Source: Manis javanica
Taxonomy: Eukaryota; Chordata; Mammalia; Pholidota; Manidae
Direction: 5' to 3'
Length of the DNA stretch: 64,000 bases
Assembly (NCBI RefSeq): GCF_040802235.1
Contig: NC_133158.1
Coordinates: 84,926,501-84,990,500, forward strand
The notes beneath the pieces were generated by a model. The model searched no databases, was not told the origin of the DNA, and saw nothing but the letters and a program-made list of their open reading frames with translations. How positions within the stretch are numbered: the stretch's first letter is position 1; each line of letters opens with the position of its first letter. Position numbers and translations under genes: made by a program. Positions 1 through 12,289 of the stretch are shown here, piece by piece.

Positions 1-1261
1 AAATTCAATTAGAAGGCGTTATTCAATTCCATCTGAGGAAAAAAAAAAGCTCTTGAAAAGTATAAAGAATCTCTTTCAATACATCTGTCTTCACACATAC
101 AAGGGTTATCAGGAGAAAAGTAATAGAGTAGATCATGATGCTGATTGCACATTTTTAGAATCAGCTAAGAGTTCGTGCACTTCACTGTGTAAACCATGAA
201 AGGGATTGCAGTCATTGCCCTGCTAAACCTTGGAAGAAATGAAGAATTTCAGTCTTTGGTGCTGTCAAACTGACACCATTCATCATCCTTGAAATGGCTT
301 TTGGCTTTAAAATAAATAAAACAAACCAGAGATCCCCTTCAGACCCTTATAATAAAGGCAACTCCCTACTGTAACTCATTTTGGTTTCGGAATTGATAGC
401 AAAAAAAAAAAAAAAGATTTCAAGTCCTTAATACTCCCAATACTGCAACACAATGAGTCAAACAAACAGTCTCAAGGAGTTACTGAACTAGGTATTGATT
501 GCAAACACTAGGGTTGTTTGTTATTTGACTTTTCAGTTTTCAAGGAGTGAGGTGAAATTCACATCTCTCCAAAAGAAAGCATGCTCTGGTTCCTGGAAGC
601 CAGAGTTTATGTGACTTGAGTTCATTTGAAGAGAATAATTTATATTGGCATGAATCAATAATAGCAGGGAATTCTAACTGTCTAACATGGTACATAATAC
701 TTTTGAGAAAAAATTTGGACCACATTGTAACATCTTCTGTGTTTTATGTTATGAACAACTACAAGAATGAAATCATTTCAAAATCACTGACCCACTCAAA
801 TTTTTTATGTTACATTTGTCATATGGTGTCCCAGCATCACTAGAGACAGACATGGGGCAGCTTATGTTGTAATCAACTGTCTCCTCTCTCTGCTTGCTTG
901 GTAATCTTGAAAGTGGATGGCTTACAGAGGATATCAGTGACACTGTGTCCTTCCATCAAGTCTCTCTTCATAAGAAATAATAGACATCCAGCCAGTGAGT
1001 TTTGGAAAACCACAAACCAATTTATTTGGTGTGAGAGAAAAGTTCTGCATTTTTAAATTAATCTGTATGTGGAACCCTCTCCAGCTGGTTACAAATTAAG
1101 CCCTGCTCACTGCTCCTGGTAGACATGTCTGTACTGAGTGCATTTGTAGCGTTTGTTCCTTTTGCTACATTAAATCTTGACTGAAGCAACTCCTTTGATT
1201 TACCCTAATAGCAGTTGACTATTGAGCACCATGCTCCTGAATTCCCTCTTTTAGAGATCAG
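1..1261. other. Unique non-coding DNA, no gene seen
   Basis: AT-rich sequence without a recognisable repeat family, long open frame or splice-bounded exon. The longest open frames are 60 to 75 codons and look like chance. It ends where the A-rich tail of the first L1 begins. Confidence 0.5.
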
Positions 1262-1622
1262 ATTTTATTTATTTATTTATTTGTTTGTTTGTTTTGGTAT
1301 CATTAATCTAAAATTACATAAGAACATTATGTTTACCACGCTCCCCCCTTCACCAAGTTCCCCCCACATACCCCTTCACAGTCAATGTCCATCACTATAG
1401 TAAGATGCTGTAAAATCACTACTTGTCTTCTCTGTGTTGTAGAGCCCACACAGTACCCCACCCACATTATTCATGCTAATTGTAATGCCCCCTTTCTTTT
1501 TCCTGCCTTTATCCCTCCCTTTCCACCCATCCTCCCCAGTCCCTTTCCCTTTGGTAACTGTTAGTCCATTCGTGGGTTCTGTGATTCTGCTGCTGTTTTG
1601 TTCCTTCAGTTTTTCTTTGTTC

Positions 1623-4600
1623 TTATACTCCACATATGAATGAAATCATTTGGTACTTATCTTTCTCCGCCTGGCTTATTTCACTGAGCATAATACCCTC
1701 TAGCTCCATCCATGTTGTTGCAAATGGTAGGATTTGTTTTCTTCTTATGGCTGAATAATATTCCATTGTGTATATGCACCACATCTTCTTTATCCATTCA
1801 TCTACTGATGGACATTTAGGTTGCTTCCATTTCTTGGCTATTTTAATAGTGCTGTGATAAACATAGGGATGCATCTGTCTTTTTCAAACTGGGCTGCTGC
1901 ATTCTTAGCGTAAATTCTTAGAAGTAGAATTCCTGGGTCAAATGGTATTTCTATTTTAAGCATTTTGAGGACCCTCCATACTGCTTTCCACAATGGTTGA
2001 ACTAATTTACATTCCCACCAACAGTGTAGGAGGGTTGCCCTATCTCAACAACCTCACCAACATTTGTTGTTGTTTGTCTTTTGGATGGTGGCGATCCTTA
2101 CTTGTGTGAGGTGATATCTCATTGTGATTTCAATTTGCATTTCTCTGATGACAAGCGATGTGGAGCATGTTTTCATGTGTCTTGGCCATCTGAATTTCTT
2201 CTTTGGAGAATTGTCTGTTCAGCTCCTCTGCCCATTTTTTAATTGGATCATTTGATTTTGTTTGTTCAGGTGCATGAGCTCTTTATATATTTTGGATCTC
2301 AACCCTTTATCGGATTGTCATTTATGAATATATTCTCACATACTGTAGGATACCTTTTTGTTCTATTGATGATGTCCTTTGCTGTACAGAAGATTTTCAG
2401 CTTGATATAGTCCCACTTGTTCATTTTTGCTTTTGTTTCCCTGGCCCAGGGGGATATGTTCATGAAGAAGTCACTCATGTTTATGTCTAAGAGATTTTTG
2501 CCTATGTTTTTTTCTAAGAGTTTTATGGTTTCATGACTTACATTCAGGTATGTGATCCATTTTGAATTTCCTTTCGTGTATGGGGATCCAGTTTCATTCT
2601 CTTACATGTAACTGTCCAGTTTAGCCAGCATAATCTGTTGAAGAGACTGTCATTTTCCCATTGTATGTCCATGGCTCCTTTATCAAATATTAATTGACCA
2701 TATATGTTTGGGTTAATGTTTGGAGTCTCTATTCTGTTCCAATGGTCTATGGCTCTTTTCTTGTGTCAGTACCAAATTGTTTTGATTATTTTGGCTTTGT
2801 AGTAGAGCTTGAAGTTGGGGAGTGAGATCCCAGGATTGCTTTGGCTATTCGGGATCTTTGGTGGTTCCATATGAATTTTTGAACTATTTGTTCCAGTTCA
2901 TTGAAGAATGCTGTTGGTAATTTGATAGGGATTGCATCAAATCTGTACATTGCTTTGGACAGGATGGCCATTTTGACGATACTAATTCTTCCTAGCCAGG
3001 AGCATGGGATGAGTTTCCATTTGTTAGTGTTCGCTTTAATTTCTCTTAAGAGTGCCTTGTAGTTTTCAGGGTATAGGTCTTTCACTTCCTTGGTTAGGTT
3101 TATTCCTAGGTATTTTATTCTTTGTGTTGCTATTGTGAATGTAATTGTTTTCCTGATTTCTCTCTCTGCTAGTTCATTGTTAGTGTATAGGAAAGCCACA
3201 GATTTCTGAGTGTTAATTTTGTATCCTGCAACTTTGCTGAATTCCAGTATTGGTTCTAGTAGTTTTGGAGGGGAGTCTTTACGGTTTTTTATGTACAATA
3301 TCATGTCATCTGCAAATAGTGACAGTTTAACTTCTTCTTTACCAATCTGGATTCCTTGCATTTCTTTGTTTTGTCTAATTTCTGTGGCTAGGACCTCCAG
3401 TACTGTGTTGAATAACAGTGGGGAGAGTGGGCACCCCTGTCCTGTTCCCTATTTCAGAGGAAAAGCCTTCAGCTATATACTTTCCTCTTAAGACTGCTTT
3501 TGCTGAGTCCCAGGGAAGTTGGAGCTTTGTGTTGTTCTTTGCTTGGTCTCTATTTTAATTTGGTCACTGATCCATTGATTATTTAGGAGCATGTTGTTAA
3601 GCCTCCATGTGTTTGTGAGCCTTTTTGCTTTCTTTGTACAATTCATTTCTAGTTTTATACCTTTGTGGTCTGAAAAGGTGGTTGGTAGGATTTCAATCTT
3701 TTGGAATTTACTGAGGCTCTTTTTGTGGCCTAGTATGAGGTCTATTTTGGAGAATGTTCCATGTGCACTTTGAGAAGAATGTGTATGCTGTTGCTTTTGG
3801 ATGTAGAGTCCTGTAGACGTCTATAAGGTCCATCTGTTCTAGTGTGTTGTTCAGTGCCTCTGTGTCCTTACTTATTTTCTGTCTGGTGGTTCTGTCCTTT
3901 GGAGTGTGTGGTCTGTTGAAGTCTCCCAAAATGAATGCATTGCATTCTATTTCCTCCTTTAATTCTGTTAGTATTTGTTTCACATATGTTGGTGCTCCTG
4001 TATTGGGTGCATATATATTTATAATGGTTATATCCTCTTGTTGGAATGAGCCCTTTATCATTACATAATGTCCTTCTTATCTCTTGTTACTTTCTTTGTT
4101 TTGAAGTCTGTTTTGTCTGATACTAGTACTGCAACAACTGCTTTTTTTCTCCCTGTTGTTTGCATGAAATATCTTTTTCCATCCCTTGACTTTTTTTTTT
4201 TTTTTGAGAAGGAATCTCTCATATTTATTGATCAAATGGTTGTTAACAACAATAAAATTCTGTATAGGGGACTCAATGCACAATCATTAATCAACCCCAA
4301 GCCTAATTCTCAACAGTCTCCAATCTTCTGAAGCATAATGAACAAGTTCTTACATGGTGAATAAGGTCTTACATAGTGAATAAGTTCTTACATGGTGAAC
4401 AGTGCAAGGGCAATCATATCACAGAAACTTTCAGTTTTGATCACGCATCATGAACTATAAACAATCAAGTCAGATATGATTATTCATTTGATTTTTATAC
4501 TTGATTTATATGTGAATCCCACATTTCTCCCTTATTTTTTTTTTAATAAAATGCTGAAGTGGTAGGTAGATGCAAGTTAAAGGTAGAAAACATAATTTAG

Positions 4601-4980
4601 TGCAAATATAAGAGGGCAAATGAAGATGATCAGGCTTGTGCCTATAGACGAAGTATTAATCCAAGCTAGACAAGGGCAACAAAACATCCACGGATGCAGA
4701 AGATTTCTCTCAGAACAGGGTGGGTGAGGTTCTACATCCCTTGACTTTTATTCTGTGCATGTCTTTGCGTTTGAGGCGAGTCTCTTGGAAGCAACATACA
4801 GATGGGTCTTGCTTTTTTATTCATTCTATCACTCCGTGTCTTTTTATTGGTGCATTCAGTCCATTTACATTTAGGGTGATTATTGAAAGATATGTACTTA
4901 TTGCTATTGCAGGCTTTAAGTTTGTGGTTACCAAATGTTCAAGGTTAGCTTCTTTAGTATCTTACTGCCTAACTTAGCTC
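1623..4980 (-). pseudogene. L1 ORF2 (endonuclease/reverse transcriptase), broken and deleted
   Basis: ORF2p nicks target DNA and reverse-transcribes L1 RNA. Endonuclease sequence is seen at 3708-4061 (ITIINIYAPNTG, then FILGDFN, the family GDFN catalytic motif). The reverse transcriptase core is at 2786-3361, with [14 protein letters not shown] containing the FADD catalytic pair. The C-terminal end is at 1623-1874 ([15 protein letters not shown]). The nested insert at 4195-4734 splits the endonuclease part. About 1 kb is missing at 3470-3490, where copy 2 has its linker and RT N-terminal region. Stops and frameshifts occur throughout. Confidence 0.9.
4195..4734 (-). mobile_element. L1-processed retroviral 3' transcript (env 3' end + LTR, poly(A))
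   Basis: A copy of the 3' end of a retroviral mRNA inserted on the minus strand into L1 copy 1. Read on the minus strand it runs from about 4734, through a polypurine tract (4524-4534, aagggagaaa) and an LTR starting TGTGGG at 4523, to AATAAA (4224-4229), then stops at 4206 and is followed by an A tail (T run 4191-4205). The flanks repeat catcccttgactttt at 4180-4194 and 4735-4749, a perfect 15-bp target duplication. The A tail, target duplication and 5' truncation are L1 hallmarks. Integrase would leave a full LTR and a 4-6 bp duplication. It matches 54190-54744 closely. Confidence 0.88.
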
Positions 4981-5124
4981 GCTTATTGAGCTGTTATATA
5001 CACTGTCTGGAGATTCTTTTCTTCTCTCCCTTCTTATTTCTCCTCCTCCATTCTTCATATGTTGGGTGTTTTGTTCTGTGCTCTTTTTAGGAGTGCTCCC
5101 ATCTAGAGCAGTCCCTCTAAAGTA

Positions 5125-5960
5125 CCCTGTAGAGGTGGTTTGTGGGAGGCAAATTTCCCTCAACTTTTGATTGTCTGGAAATTGTTTTAAGCCCTCCTTC
5201 ATATTTAAATGATATTCATGCTGGATACAGTATCCTTGGTTCAAGGCCCTTCTGTTTCATTGCATTAAATATATCATGCCATTCTCTTCTGGCCTGTGAG
5301 GTTTCTGTTGAGAAGTCTGATGTTATTAGCCTGATGGGTTTTCCTTTGTAGGTGACCTTTTTTCTCTGTCTGGCTGCCTTTAATACCCTGTCCTTGTCCT
5401 TGATCTTTGCCATTTTAATTATTATGTGTCTTGTTGTTGTCCTCTTTGGGCCCCTTCTGTTGGGAGTTCTGTGTGCTTCCATGGTCTAAGCAACTATTTC
5501 CTCCCCCAGTTTGGGGAAGTTTTCAACAATTATTTCTTCAAAGACACTTTCTATCCCTTTTTCTCTTCTTCTTCTGGTACCCCTATAATGCAGATATTGT
5601 TCCTTTTGGATTGGATTGGTCATACAGTTCTCTTAATATTGTTTCATTTCTGGAGATTCTTTTATCTCTCTCTGCATCAGCTTCTCTGTGTTCCTGTTCT
5701 CTGGTTTCTATTCCATTAATGGCCTCGTGTATCCCATCCATTCTGCTTTTAAATCGTTCCAGAGATTGTTTTATTTCTGTAGTCTCCCTCTGTACCTGCT
5801 CCTTTAGCTCTTGCATATTTCTCAGCAGATCCATCAACATGTTTATGATTTTTATTTTCAATTCTTTTTCAGGGAGACTGGTTAGATCTATCTCCGCAGG
5901 TCCTCCATTAGGGGTTTTCTGTGCTATTTTGGACTGAACTAAATTCTTCTGCCTTTTCAT
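5125..5960 (-). pseudogene. L1 ORF1 (RNA-binding protein), broken
   Basis: ORF1p is the L1 nucleic-acid chaperone that coats L1 RNA. The likely start is the ATG at 5960, giving MKRQKNLVQSKIAQK. A charged heptad-rich coiled coil follows (about 5640-5880), then the RRM and C-terminal domain (5216-5482), recognisable by residues such as KGKPIRLITSDFS and ARREWHDIFNAMKQKGL. The coiled coil and C-terminal parts lie in different frames, with a stop near 5583 and a further frameshift near 5220. No intact protein can be made. Confidence 0.85.
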
Positions 5961-7166
5961 GATAATAGCGGTGGCTGTAGGCAGGTAGTGGGAGAAGAAA
6001 GTACTTTCCTGATTGCTGGACACCTTGCCCTTCTCTGCTGCCTCTGTTGTTTACCCACACTGCTGGAGCAGCCACCGGGTTAATCCCCTAAGCTGCTGTG
6101 GGTGGGGTCTCCATCAGAGCAGCACAGAGCCCTTCAGGGAGTGGCAGACATGCAGGGTGCTCTCCCCTGTGAAAGCAGCACCCCTGCCTGGCAACTGTAT
6201 GCAAGCTGCAGCCTTTGGGTCTGGCCCGGGCGGTCAGGCTGGGGTTCTGGGTGGCTGCTGGGTATGCAGCTGTTCCTGGGCTGCTCTTCCACTGCTGCTG
6301 CCAGCTCCCACAGACTGCTCCCAGGCCCCTCTGGTGCCGCCGCTGCTGGCACGTGTGTGCCGCTCCCAGGCCGCTTGGTCACCGCCTCCACAGGCTCCCA
6401 CGGGCCTCTCCCGGGCCCCTTAGGCATCGTGGCTGCCGGCACACATTGGCCGCTCCCCGGCCACTTGTTTGCCGCTGCAGCAGGCTTGCATGGGCCGCTC
6501 CCAGTCCCCTTTGGCACCGCCACCCCTGGCGCATGCTGCTGCTCTCCCACTACTGGGCCGGTGTGTTGGGGTCTGTGCCAGTTGGGGGAACGACTGGCAG
6601 GCTACTTATCGCCATGAGGGGCTTCAGAGCTGCACTGCCACCCAGGGGGTTAGGGCGCCTTAAGTTCCCTGGGATTCCTAGTTGCTGGCTAAGTGTGCCG
6701 TGACAACTTCGTTCAGCTGTGGGGTCCCTGTCCCTTTAAGACTTGCACAAAGCACTCACTTTTCTTTTGTTTCAGGAACACTGGTTGCAGGGACCTGCCC
6801 ACAGGTTTTGCTTTTCCATTTCTCTAATATCCAGCACCCTGTGCACCTTGTGTCTACACTCTGGGTGTGGATTTCTAGAGTTTTTTTAGCAGTCCTGGGC
6901 TTTCACTCCCTCCCCATTCTGGCTCCTTTCTTCCTGCTGGGTTCTGGGGTGGGGACACGTTTGGGTCCTGCCAGGCCATGGCTTGTATCTTACCCCCTTC
7001 ATGTGATGCTGAGTTCCTGCAGATGTAGATGTAACCTGGCTATTGTACTGTATCCCCTGGTGTCTGTTTTAGGAATAGTTGTATTTGTTGTATATTCATA
7101 AATATATATGTTTTTGGGAGGAGACTTCCACTGAACTACTCATGCCACCATCTTGGCTCCACCCCA
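5961..7166 (-). promoter_or_regulatory. L1 copy 1 5' UTR / internal promoter
   Basis: GC-rich block, strongest at 6100-6700, directly upstream of ORF1 on the minus strand. It ends at an AAGATGG motif, the usual YY1 site at an L1 5' end. Long open frames on both strands here are proline, glycine and alanine rich and are products of GC content, not genes. It aligns in places with the 5' UTR of copy 2 (for example around 6900-6980 versus 24700-24770), but much of it differs, so the copies are different subfamilies or have diverged widely. Confidence 0.7.
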
Positions 7167-7374
7167 TACAGATCGAATTTTTGTTGGTCTTGAGTCAAGA
7201 AGTCATTTATGCTATTAGATTTATAAATATTAAAATGTAATTAATGTACCTTAATTCTAAGGATTGAAGATACCTGAACAGGACAGTGATAAAAACCATC
7301 TCTCACTTCAGTAAATGACAAAACCAAAGAGAAAGTTCTATAGCAAAGGAATGAACATGGATCAGAGTTAGAAA

Positions 7375-7510
7375 GTAGTCATGCTGACCCACTTGGGCAC
7401 CTATGAGCTATGGGGCATAAGAGCAGTCATCTGACTGAGTCTCACTTTGCTTACCTAAAAAGTAAGGATGATGGGCTGAGATTCTGTCTAGCTTTAAAAT
7501 TCTGTGGTAA
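7375..7510 (+). repeat. MIR-like SINE fragment (diverged)
   Basis: The order of MIR-type phrases (tgagctatggg, a tctcactttgcttacc stretch, aaaagtaaggatgatgg) resembles the MIR core and 3' part in plus orientation. It is heavily diverged. Confidence 0.45.
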
Positions 7511-7880
7511 GCTCAGGTCCCATACTGAGCTATTTTAGATTTCACTATCCTAAGGGGAGAGCGATAAATTTACTTTCCTTATATAGAGTTCTTAGTAGAA
7601 GTACTTGTGAGTAATGGAATTTTACAATAATGTGATCCCACATTTACACGGACCTTGTAGCAACACCTTTTGATTTCCAGAAATCTACTTACTACTACCA
7701 AGAACTAAAAATCCTATGTGTAGCAATGATGTGAATATTAATAACGTTAATGATAGTGTATTGAAATCCATTGTGATTTCTGAAGTTCAAAGGCCAGTTC
7801 ATTACCTAAAGCATGAGGACAGATAAAAAGTCTTATTCTGGATCTTTGTTGTATGTTGTACCTATTTTCTGTTCATGAGT

Positions 7881-8353
7881 TGTGATAGCCTGAAAAATGA
7901 TGCCAATATAGTCACTGGAACCTATGAATGTTACCTTATGTTGGAGAAAAAGGTCTTTGTAGATGTGATTAAATTAAGGTTATTGAGATGAGGATTACTT
8001 AGGTTATCATGGAGTGCCCTAAATGTTTCATGTGTATCTTTATAAGAGCGTGGCTAATGGAAATTTTGTACAGATATTAGAGAATAATGCAGTGTGACAA
8101 TGGAGGCTGAGACTTCAGTGATGTGGCCACCAGGCATGGAATATAGCCAACTACTAAAAATGGGAATAGGCAAGGAATAGATTCTCCTCTGGAACTTCCA
8201 GTGGGAGCAGAACCCTGATAGCACCTGATTTCAGCTCAGCAATGCTGATTTTGGATTTCTGGATTTCAGACTTGGCAGAGAACAAATTTCTATTATGTTT
8301 AGCCACCAACAAATTATGATAATTTGTTACAGCAGCCACAGGAAACTAATACA
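7881..8353 (+). repeat. MLT1-type MaLR LTR
   Basis: Starts TGTGATAGCC and ends CTAATACA, matching the MLT1 family's ends, with the characteristic ttgtagatgtgattaaattaaggt, a tttataagag block and the 3' end taatttgttacagcagcc. ERVL-MaLR LTRs are ancient and non-coding. Length 473 bp is normal for the family. No internal sequence adjoins it, so it is probably a solo LTR. Confidence 0.75.
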
Positions 8354-8650
8354 TATGCCAATATTTTTTTTCACTCTTCTTACCAAAGAGCAGGTACAGT
8401 GCAAGTTTTGATATCAGAGATTTTAAATTGGTGGGCTGTAGGCACTTTTGCTTCTATTTAACATCCCTTACTATAGATCCCCACTTAATGAGAATTTTTT
8501 AGAAAGCAGTCCTGGGGAAACTTTGTGTACAGGAGGGTGTGGTAGGACACTTTTGATACTGAAGATATATAGCTGAGTTTTTCTTGGGTGCTTTGGTCTC
8601 CAGGAAGCTGAATGTAAAATGCAAAGTTTGTTTCTTAACCATCTGAGTTC

Positions 8651-8652
<2 letters not shown>

Positions 8653-8687
<35 letters not shown>
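8653..8687. repeat. (TA)n microsatellite
   Basis: About 17 uninterrupted TA dinucleotides. Confidence 0.95.
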
Positions 8688-8689
8688 TC

Positions 8690-11618
8690 TCCTTTTCCAT
8701 CACATTAAAGTTCTCTTTGTATTTCCCTGGACTGCACCCATATTTCAGTTTCGATTTCACCATTTTATTATAAAAGTCTCTTATGAAAGTCATCTTAAAA
8801 TTCTTTCCAGAATAAGGAAGTGTATATGCAATAACTAAATAGTGTAAGGTCTGTAGGATACATTCTGTCCAATAACTAGAGATTCATTGATAACAGGTAA
8901 TGAGATGGCTATAGGAAAATTTTAGGTGCAAACTAAAAACTGTATTTGTCTCAAAGAATGGAAAACAAAAATGACCTATAAATCGTCTTCAGTCTAAACA
9001 TCAAATTTATTTACAAATCATCCAGAATACTTAAGCACATCACAAGTGAAATTCCATGATCCTCTTATTTCCCTGTAAAGATATAATAAATATAACTGAC
9101 AGAAAGGTATATCACATGACATAGCTAAGAGGCAGCTTCATTTTTGTCTCCTACTGCCCATTCAGGGGTGAAAATAGATGCTGGCATCATGACTTTTCTT
9201 CATTTGTATAATAGGTCCTACATTAACTTTATGTCTTAAACAATGTCTCAAATTGGTCAACAGGATGTCTGATCCTATATTAATAAAAACTGTGAACTTG
9301 ACTTACTGTCAAAATCCTTTGCCCGGTTGTGCCAGCCATAGGCAGGGAAGCCTGCAGCAGGGAGCAGCCGCGCCTGGTTTCCTCCCATCCTCCGCTGAGC
9401 CTGGGCCGCCGTCTCCCTGCTCGCGCCGCCTGTTCGCTCCCTCCATCGGCGTGCTGCTTCTTATGAAATTGTACCATCAATAGCTAACCATGTGTGCTCT
9501 GGATCTAGAGGATGATTCTTTCAAAGTGCTCTTTCGTGGGCTTTGTGGTGGTGGGGGTGGTGTTCTGTGCGTTCCTTTGGACCCCTTGACACCAGCAGAT
9601 GAACCAATAATCTCTCATGTAGGCTATTATTAAGACTCAGGCTTCTTTTTCAGGTCCCAGGCATCCAGTTTGACACATTCAGTCTTTTTTGTCTGGGGTC
9701 CTTTTTGTTCCTATAAGGGCCCTATGGGATAGTACCCAAGGTTATACCAGGATGACACTGTTGCCCTGACCACCTCTGACTGAGCATCCTGGTGGCCACA
9801 CAGTCGCAGTCTCCTGATTCTTTTGCAGGTGGTTGTTAGATCCTCTCTGCATCCCTAGACTGTCTTCTAGCTAAACCCAGGACACTCTCTGTTTAACTGT
9901 TCCAGGCATGACCTGCAACCTGCACTTTGTGTCGCTGAACTCCAGAAAGTAAATTTCAGACCGTTCCCACTGAGACATGACACCTCTTGAAAGGTGAGGA
10001 GAAAGACACCCTTCCAGTAGGGTGGGTGACAATAGCTTTCACAGTGATATTTTCCATGACTACTTTCTCCACGCTCTGACCCCTTGCATAGTCCATGATT
10101 TGTTGAGAAGATTCAAGAGTCATGGAATTGGTTCATTGGGGAGTTGTTTGAATATGTGCATATGTGTATTCCTCTTACAGTTCCTGTGGTCTTTGCTCTC
10201 TCTGGTACTTACATTTCAATTGCTAAAGTTAAAAAGTGTGAGCAATAATCCTAATAACCTGTGGTCCTTTAACCCTGAATGTGCACAGAATCACATAAAA
10301 AGCATTCTAGAACACACATACCTAGACCCCTTCCCAGAATATGCATCACACCCTCTGTGGTCCAGCAACCAGTAATCCGAATTTTGAAAGTTCAAGAAAT
10401 AATGCAGAGAAGCTGTTAGGGTTTTGTTTCATTGACAGGTATATTCAAAGAGGCATAAACGATGCGATGCTCAAGAGTGCCTGGGCCTTTTCAGTGGTAA
10501 AGTCATGGGTGTTGTGAATGATGCGTTTATAAACTATTCTAAACAGTTTTCACCCTAAAATTATACTTTTATTTACAAAAATGTGGCAAGTTCTTATCAA
10601 CATCTTGGTATAGAAATTAGGTAATCTATGAAGTTTTATGCCTTTAAATGATTTGTGTTACCTTTCCATTTCCTTTTACTGCAGAGTTATTTGGTAGATA
10701 ATCAAATATGTATCACATGCATCCATAATTTCTTGCTGTGTTTCATTGCTAAAGAGACTAGCATTTGTGGAGAAACCACAGTTTCACTCACATTTTCAAT
10801 TCAGACCTTTTCCTGTTGCTTATATTCCCCTAAACACAGTAATAATTTTGAAATATGTTTTGATTTACTTCCAGAAAAATAGGAAATTTCCAGGAAGGTC
10901 TGCCCTCAAATGTATAATGTAAAAAAATATAGCACATGATATTTTAACCAAAAATTGTAATTAAACACTTCAGGCAGTCAAATAAATCTTGCCAGAAAGA
11001 AAAGCATTTGCTTGGCTGATTCACTTGTGCCATTGTACCCTGGGATAGAATGTAGAATCTGCCTGATGTTACTATGAAGATTTGGACAATGTCAGTACTG
11101 ACCCACCAAATCAGTCTGGAAAGTAAAAGATACTTCACACAAGCATTTTACTCATGGCCTTGTTTTAATATGAATTTAAACTTTGCTCCCCTTGAGAATC
11201 TTAAATCACCATCTTAATCATGGAATCAACCAAAAATTATATTTAAAAATTTCCATGGGCTGACAAAAGTTCATGTTCAAAGTCAGGAAAAACAGGCGGT
11301 CACCCCTGCGGAGTGACTTAAGGGTCACTGCTGTGCAGACAGGGTAAAGTTCTTACCCATAAACAGTAGTGCCTGATTTCTCCTTGGTCTCTCTGTTCAA
11401 AAAAAAGTTCCCTTCCCCCAAATTAGCACATCCTGATGAAATAACACTTTATTAGGTGTAAATTTGCCAGATTTCCTTTTTGACAAGGAGACAGGTGACA
11501 GATTAAAGAACTGAGAATATGGGAACCCAGAAATGGCAATTTCAAATATTTGTCTTGGGATGACTCTTTTTATTCATTTCTTTTAAATCTCTTTTGCCCT
11601 TATGATTTTAACTTCCAT
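8690..11618. other. Mostly unique non-coding DNA with a GC-rich patch
   Basis: No exon-like or named repeat structure recognised. A sharp GC- and CpG-rich patch lies at about 9320-9460 within AT-rich DNA. The block 9480-10030 is moderately GC-rich and could be unrecognised old repeat. Open frames here (up to 117 codons at 10022-10375) show no family features. Confidence 0.4.
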
Positions 11619-12165
11619 TGTATTAGTTATCTACTGCTATGAAACAAATTACTTCATTACTTAGTGGCTCAAAATAGCACACATTTTAATTTTTTTGCAG
11701 TGTTAGAGGGTTAGAAATCTAGGCACAGGTTAACTTGTTCTTCTGCTTCATGGTCTCTACGAATGTGTGTAATTAAAATTTCAGCCAGGTTTGGAGTCTC
11801 ACATGAAGGCTTGACTGGGGAGGAACCCCCTTTGAAGCTCAAATACATGGTTGCTGCCATGATTCACTTATTTAAGGATTGTTGGACAGAGGGTCTCAGC
11901 TCCTCAGTCACCACTGGGTGGAGGCTGTCCCCAGTTTATGCTATGTGGGTTTTTCCAAATGCAGCTTGTTTCAGAAAGCCTGCAAGAAAGAGAATTTGCT
12001 AGTTAAGTGGAAATTGCAAGTTTTCTAACCTAATTATGGAAGTGACATCCTGTCACCTTTGCTATATTTTATTGGTTAGGAATTGCTAGGTCTAGCTCAT
12101 CCTCAAGGGGAAGGAATTATACAAGGATACGAATTCCAGAAGATTGGAATCACTGGGGGCCATCT
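11619..12165 (-). repeat. MLT1-type MaLR LTR (reverse orientation)
   Basis: Begins with the reverse-complement LTR end tgtattagttatctactg, then acaaattactt and cttagtggct. Later blocks match the family (tgaaggcttgactgggg, ttctattggtta-like, ctcaaggggaaggaatta). It is ancient, non-coding ERVL-MaLR-type sequence. The exact subfamily cannot be set by eye. Confidence 0.6.
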
Positions 12166-12289
12166 TAGAAATCTGCCTATCAATGCCATCAATACCTTCA
12201 ACCTAACTCTTCAGCTCAACCAAGCACACATGCTTGGATTCCCTCAAGAACCACAGCCAAAATAAATCCGTATCTCCTTCTTTTATAGT

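Larger units (their letters stand above)
1262..7166 (-). mobile_element. Near-full-length L1 retrotransposon (copy 1), internally deleted
   Basis: Read on the minus strand: GC-rich 5' UTR (about 7166-5961), ORF1 (about 5960-5125), ORF2 (about 4980-1623), 3' UTR and an A-rich tail at 1262-1296 made of TTTA/TTTG-type units on the plus strand. The 5' end carries an AAGATGG YY1-type motif (minus strand, about 7148-7156), as full-length L1s do. Flanks agatcagatttt (about 1254) and agatcgaatttt (about 7169) match at 10 of 12 positions and may be a decayed target duplication. ORF2 lacks about 1 kb relative to copy 2, and a retroviral transcript copy sits inside it at 4195-4734. Multiple stops and frameshifts make it inactive. 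Confidence 0.9.

Noticed and set aside
5431..5937. 168-codon plus-strand frame
   Set aside because: Antisense shadow of L1 ORF1. The plus-strand frame at 20502-21128 is likewise a shadow of L1 ORF2.
6013..6703. Several overlapping 130-170 codon frames, both strands
   Set aside because: They lie in the GC-rich L1 5' UTR and are low in stops because of composition.
10022..10375. 117-codon plus-strand frame
   Set aside because: No recognised domain, codon pattern or splice context.
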